55,147 nt of DNA from Granulosicoccus sp. GTDB taxonomy: Bacteria > Pseudomonadota > Gammaproteobacteria > Granulosicoccales > Granulosicoccaceae. Positions 52,906 through 55,147 of the stretch are shown piece after piece (the stretch's first letter is position 1; the number at the start of each line of letters is the position of its first letter). Below the pieces are notes generated by a model. That model searched no databases and was not told the origin of the DNA. It worked only from the letters and a program-made list of their open reading frames with translations. The DNA is taken from positions 1-55,147 of the forward strand of contig JABDKN010000299.1 of NCBI GenBank assembly GCA_013002205.1, in the 5' to 3' direction. The position numbers and the translations under genes are program-made.

Positions 52906-54042
52906 ATGAGCAATACCATTTTATGGCTGCGAGCCGAAACCAAGGCGTATGAAGAACGCACACCGGTGACACCGTCAGTGGCGCAGAAGCTGATTGATGC
53001 GGGGTTTGAACTGGTCGTGGAGCGCAGCACCGCGCGTGTGTTCGCTGATGAAGACTATGCAGCCGCCGGTTGTGTGCTGGCAGAGGCAGGAGCCTGGCGC
53101 AAGTCGCCGGAGCAGGCCATCATACTGGGCCTGAAGGAACTGGATCCGGCATTCGGCCCGTTCACTCGCCGTCATGTGCACTTTGCACATGTTTACAAGG
53201 AACAGGCCGGATGGCAAGGAACTCTGGAGGCTTTTCGCCAGGGAGGCGGCACGCTGTACGATCTTGAATACCTGGTCGACGATCAGGGCAGGCGGGTGGC
53301 TGCCTTTGGTTACTGGGCAGGATTCGTCGGTGCCGCAACCGCCGTTCTGGCTTACGCTGGCCAGCAGCAGCGCAAGCTGCCCAGTCTCGACGCACTGTCG
53401 GCCTGGCCTGATCGAGATGCCCTGATTGTCGAGGTACAGGAACAGCTGTCGCAATCGTGTGCCCTGCCAGGTGCGCTACCGAGTGCTCTGGTCATTGGCG
53501 CGCTGGGACGCTGCGGTCGGGGCGCGTGTGAATTGCTGCAAGCCTGTGATCTGCAGGTAACACAGTGGGATATGAATGAGACCGCCGCAGGTGGTCCTTT
53601 TGATGAAGTCCTGACGCACCATCTGCTGATCAATTGCGTGTTCGTCGGCGCCCCCAATCCGCCTTTTACCACTCACAACCATTTGCTCTGCGACCAGCGT
53701 ACGCTGAGCGTCATAGCAGATGTGAGCTGCGACCCGACCGGTCAGTTCAATCCGTTGCCCATCTATCACAGCTGCACGACCATGGATCATCCAGTTGCTC
53801 GGCTACTGGAATCCGCGGGTAAGGCCCCGGCGCTGGATCTCATTGCAATCGATCACCTGCCATCGTTGCTGCCACGCGAAAGCAGTGAAGATTTCGCCAA
53901 TCAGTTGTTGCCGCACCTGCTGACACTGAACCAGCTGGACACCGGTATCTGGCGCCGTGCGGAGTCCGTGTTCCAACACCATGTGGACCGACTGTCGACG
54001 TGTTCAGCGAACAGTGAGCGCTACCAGAGCGACGAGCAGTGA
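52906..54042 (+). CDS. Saccharopine dehydrogenase (NAD+, L-lysine-forming), Lys1 type
   Basis: This protein has 378 residues from the ATG at 52906. The open frame extends upstream to 52834, inside selD, but the chosen start matches the family N terminus (ILWLRAETKAYEERTPVTP). The family catalyses saccharopine + NAD+ + H2O = lysine + 2-oxoglutarate + NADH. The NAD motif GALGRCGRGA and the tail IDHLPSLLPRESSEDFANQLLPHLL closely match fungal Lys1. The gene is 31 bp after selD and overlaps the convergent DUF3429 gene by 39 bp at the 3' end. A role in lysine breakdown or synthesis cannot be decided without the partner gene. Confidence 0.92.
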   Translation: MSNTILWLRAETKAYEERTPVTPSVAQKLIDAGFELVVERSTARVFADEDYAAAGCVLAEAGAWRKSPEQAIILGLKELDPAFGPFTRRHVHFAHVYKEQAGWQGTLEAFRQGGGTLYDLEYLVDDQGRRVAAFGYWAGFVGAATAVLAYAGQQQRKLPSLDALSAWPDRDALIVEVQEQLSQSCALPGALPSALVIGALGRCGRGACELLQACDLQVTQWDMNETAAGGPFDEVLTHHLLINCVFVGAPNPPFTTHNHLLCDQRTLSVIADVSCDPTGQFNPLPIYHSCTTMDHPVARLLESAGKAPALDLIAIDHLPSLLPRESSEDFANQLLPHLLTLNQLDTGIWRRAESVFQHHVDRLSTCSANSERYQSDEQ

Positions 54043-54468
54043 GAATACGGCCCCGCCGGTGAGTATCAGTCTCAGTGTCACAAACCAGTCTGGTAATTCG
54101 CCGCGACGTGCGGCAGCGTAGTCCAATGCAAGCTGGCAAGCGAATCCGGTAATGAGCAACAGCAGCATGGACGAAGGCGGAAGCAGCAATGCGGCCCAGG
54201 CCACAAGGCTTGGAACGATGCTCATCGTCAGCGGACGCCATTGCCTCAATCGGGTGTCGTCGTCGAGCAGCTTACCCCAACGCACGCCACCCAGAAAACT
54301 GAGGATCACCGCGCCATAGCCTCCCAGTGCAAAGATCGCCTCGTTCGTCGCGGCACCTGACAAATCGGCGTATACCCAGGCGGCGACGGCCGTTGCCAGA
54401 AAAGGCAAAAGTCCGCCCAGACCCAGAACCAGTGCCGGGCGCGGTATGGATGAAACCTGATGCATCAT
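54004..54468 (-). CDS. DUF3429 membrane protein
   Basis: This small integral membrane protein has 154 residues from the ATG at 54468 and about five hydrophobic helices, beginning PALVLGLGGLLPFLATAVAAW. The motif FLGGVRWGKLL lies near residues 56-66. These match DUF3429, a family of unknown function common in proteobacteria. A start at 54465 is equally possible, and one at 54495 would overlap the gpx gene. It follows the glutathione peroxidase gene by 10 bp on the same strand, and its 3' end overlaps lys1-type dehydrogenase by 39 bp. Confidence 0.85.
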   Translation of the reverse strand: MMHQVSSIPRPALVLGLGGLLPFLATAVAAWVYADLSGAATNEAIFALGGYGAVILSFLGGVRWGKLLDDDTRLRQWRPLTMSIVPSLVAWAALLLPPSSMLLLLITGFACQLALDYAAARRGELPDWFVTLRLILTGGAVFSLLVALVALTVR

Positions 54469-54478
54469 TGTCGATCGA

Positions 54479-55078
54479 TTACAGCAGAGTTTCAATGGCG
54501 CTGGTCAACTGTGTGCCGAGAGGCTGCACTGGCGACCCGAAGTGAGTGATGACCTTGCCGTCTCGATCGATCAGGTACTTATTGAAATTCCAGCGTGGGT
54601 AGGTGCCTGTGGCTGCTGCCAGATCCTGATAGAGCGGGTGTGCACTGGCCGAGGTCACATGAATTTTCTGGAACATGGGAAACGTTACACCATAGTTCAG
54701 CTCGCAGAATTCAGCCACTTCCTCTTCAGAGGAAAGCTCTTGCCTGAAATCGTCTGAGGGAAACCCCAGCACCGCGAACCCCTTTGCAGAATATCGCTTG
54801 TGCAGTATTTCAAGCCCTTCAAATTGAGGTGTAAAACCGCACTTGCTGGCAGTATTGACGATCAGCAGGACCTTGTTTGCATAGGATTCACACAGAGGGC
54901 GTGCTTCCGGACTCATCAGCGGTCGTATGGTGTGACTCAGCAATGAATTACAGGCATTATTACCAAGTGTTTGCTCAGTGAAGTCGGTCCGATCAACAGC
55001 CAGAACCGACCGTGACAGGGCCAGTGTGCCGGCCACCGAAGGAAGCAGGAGACATTTAAGACAGTCGCGACGATTCAT
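54479..55078 (-). CDS. Glutathione peroxidase family protein, probably exported
   Basis: This thiol peroxidase has 199 residues from the ATG at 55078, preceded by GTGGGAATGGT. Family motifs are NTASKCGFTPQF with the peroxidatic Cys, GFPSDDFRQE in the segment of the second conserved site (Asp where many members have Gln), and the WNFNKYLID tetrad segment. The N terminus is a signal-like sequence: twin arginine NRRDCLK followed by a hydrophobic core ending SVLA, close to a Tat motif, so it is probably periplasmic. Substrate (glutathione or thioredoxin) is undetermined. The longer frame from 55111 would mask the signal. Confidence 0.9.
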   Translation of the reverse strand: MNRRDCLKCLLLPSVAGTLALSRSVLAVDRTDFTEQTLGNNACNSLLSHTIRPLMSPEARPLCESYANKVLLIVNTASKCGFTPQFEGLEILHKRYSAKGFAVLGFPSDDFRQELSSEEEVAEFCELNYGVTFPMFQKIHVTSASAHPLYQDLAAATGTYPRWNFNKYLIDRDGKVITHFGSPVQPLGTQLTSAIETLL

Positions 55079-55147
55079 ACCATTCCCACTCAAATCAAGA
55101 CAGTTTGCCATGCCAACAGGGCGTCCCGTGGCGTTATCTGAAAATTA

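Overview
This window of about 55 kb is densely coding, GC-rich chromosomal DNA, and nearly every gene belongs to a recognisable bacterial family. It probably comes from a marine-type gammaproteobacterium. The pointers are a fused RlmK/RlmL rRNA methyltransferase, an E. coli-type SohB protease, the long E. coli-type argininosuccinate synthase, a YdcSTUV-like ABC operon, a NADH-dehydrogenase/SelD fusion beside tRNA 2-selenouridine synthase, and a TRAP transporter. A Granulosicoccus-like genus is only my guess. I saw no rRNA, tRNA, CRISPR array, prophage or intact insertion sequence.

Region by region. 1-5439 holds an Asp/Glu racemase-family gene divergent from a D-amino-acid-dehydrogenase-like flavoenzyme and a complete TRAP uptake system, which looks like amino acid or related carboxylate uptake and oxidation. 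5533-8304 (minus strand) is a SulP anion transporter, a tandem universal stress protein and a small DUF2852-like membrane protein. 8734-10113 encodes a 459-residue, probably disordered, Asn/Arg/Gly- and Lys/Pro/Ala-rich protein that I cannot place in any family. 10128-17022 has ETF-ubiquinone oxidoreductase, a beta-CASP nuclease-like MBL protein, RlmKL and SohB. 17243-21240 is a ydcSTUV-type ABC operon.

21258-25148 is a P-type cation ATPase divergent from a UspE-like stress protein, with a perfect 10+5+10 inverted repeat between them. 25220-28357 pairs an acyl-CoA synthetase with a divergent class III CoA-transferase. 28543-31410 encodes one or two small proteins and a receiver-PAS-GGDEF-EAL regulator with an unusual acidic insertion next to the GGDEF loop. 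31458-34818 carries acyl-CoA and leucine catabolism-type genes (enoyl-CoA hydratase, thioesterase, HMG-CoA lyase), a haloacid dehalogenase and a DUF1289 gene.

34872-40602 is a tightly packed plus-strand run: ribokinase, nucleoside hydrolase, an Ig-like lipoprotein with Asp at +2, a class I glutamine amidotransferase, and a membrane-anchored FMN glutamate-synthase-domain protein. A CPA2 antiporter and a small unknown gene follow. 42948-47742 is a BMP-type (nucleoside-like) ABC importer, which with ribokinase and nucleoside hydrolase suggests nucleoside salvage. Between it and argG lies a 314-bp AT-richer segment bounded by imperfect inverted repeats of about 27 bp, which looks like a small non-autonomous mobile element. 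The window closes with argG, mnmH, the fused selD, a fungal-type saccharopine dehydrogenase, a DUF3429 protein and an exported glutathione peroxidase.

I found no obvious defence or biosynthetic system. The best leads for something undescribed are the disordered protein at 8734, the mobile-element-like segment at 47759, the class I amidotransferase paired with a glutamate-synthase domain at 38218, and the GGDEF insertion at 30268.
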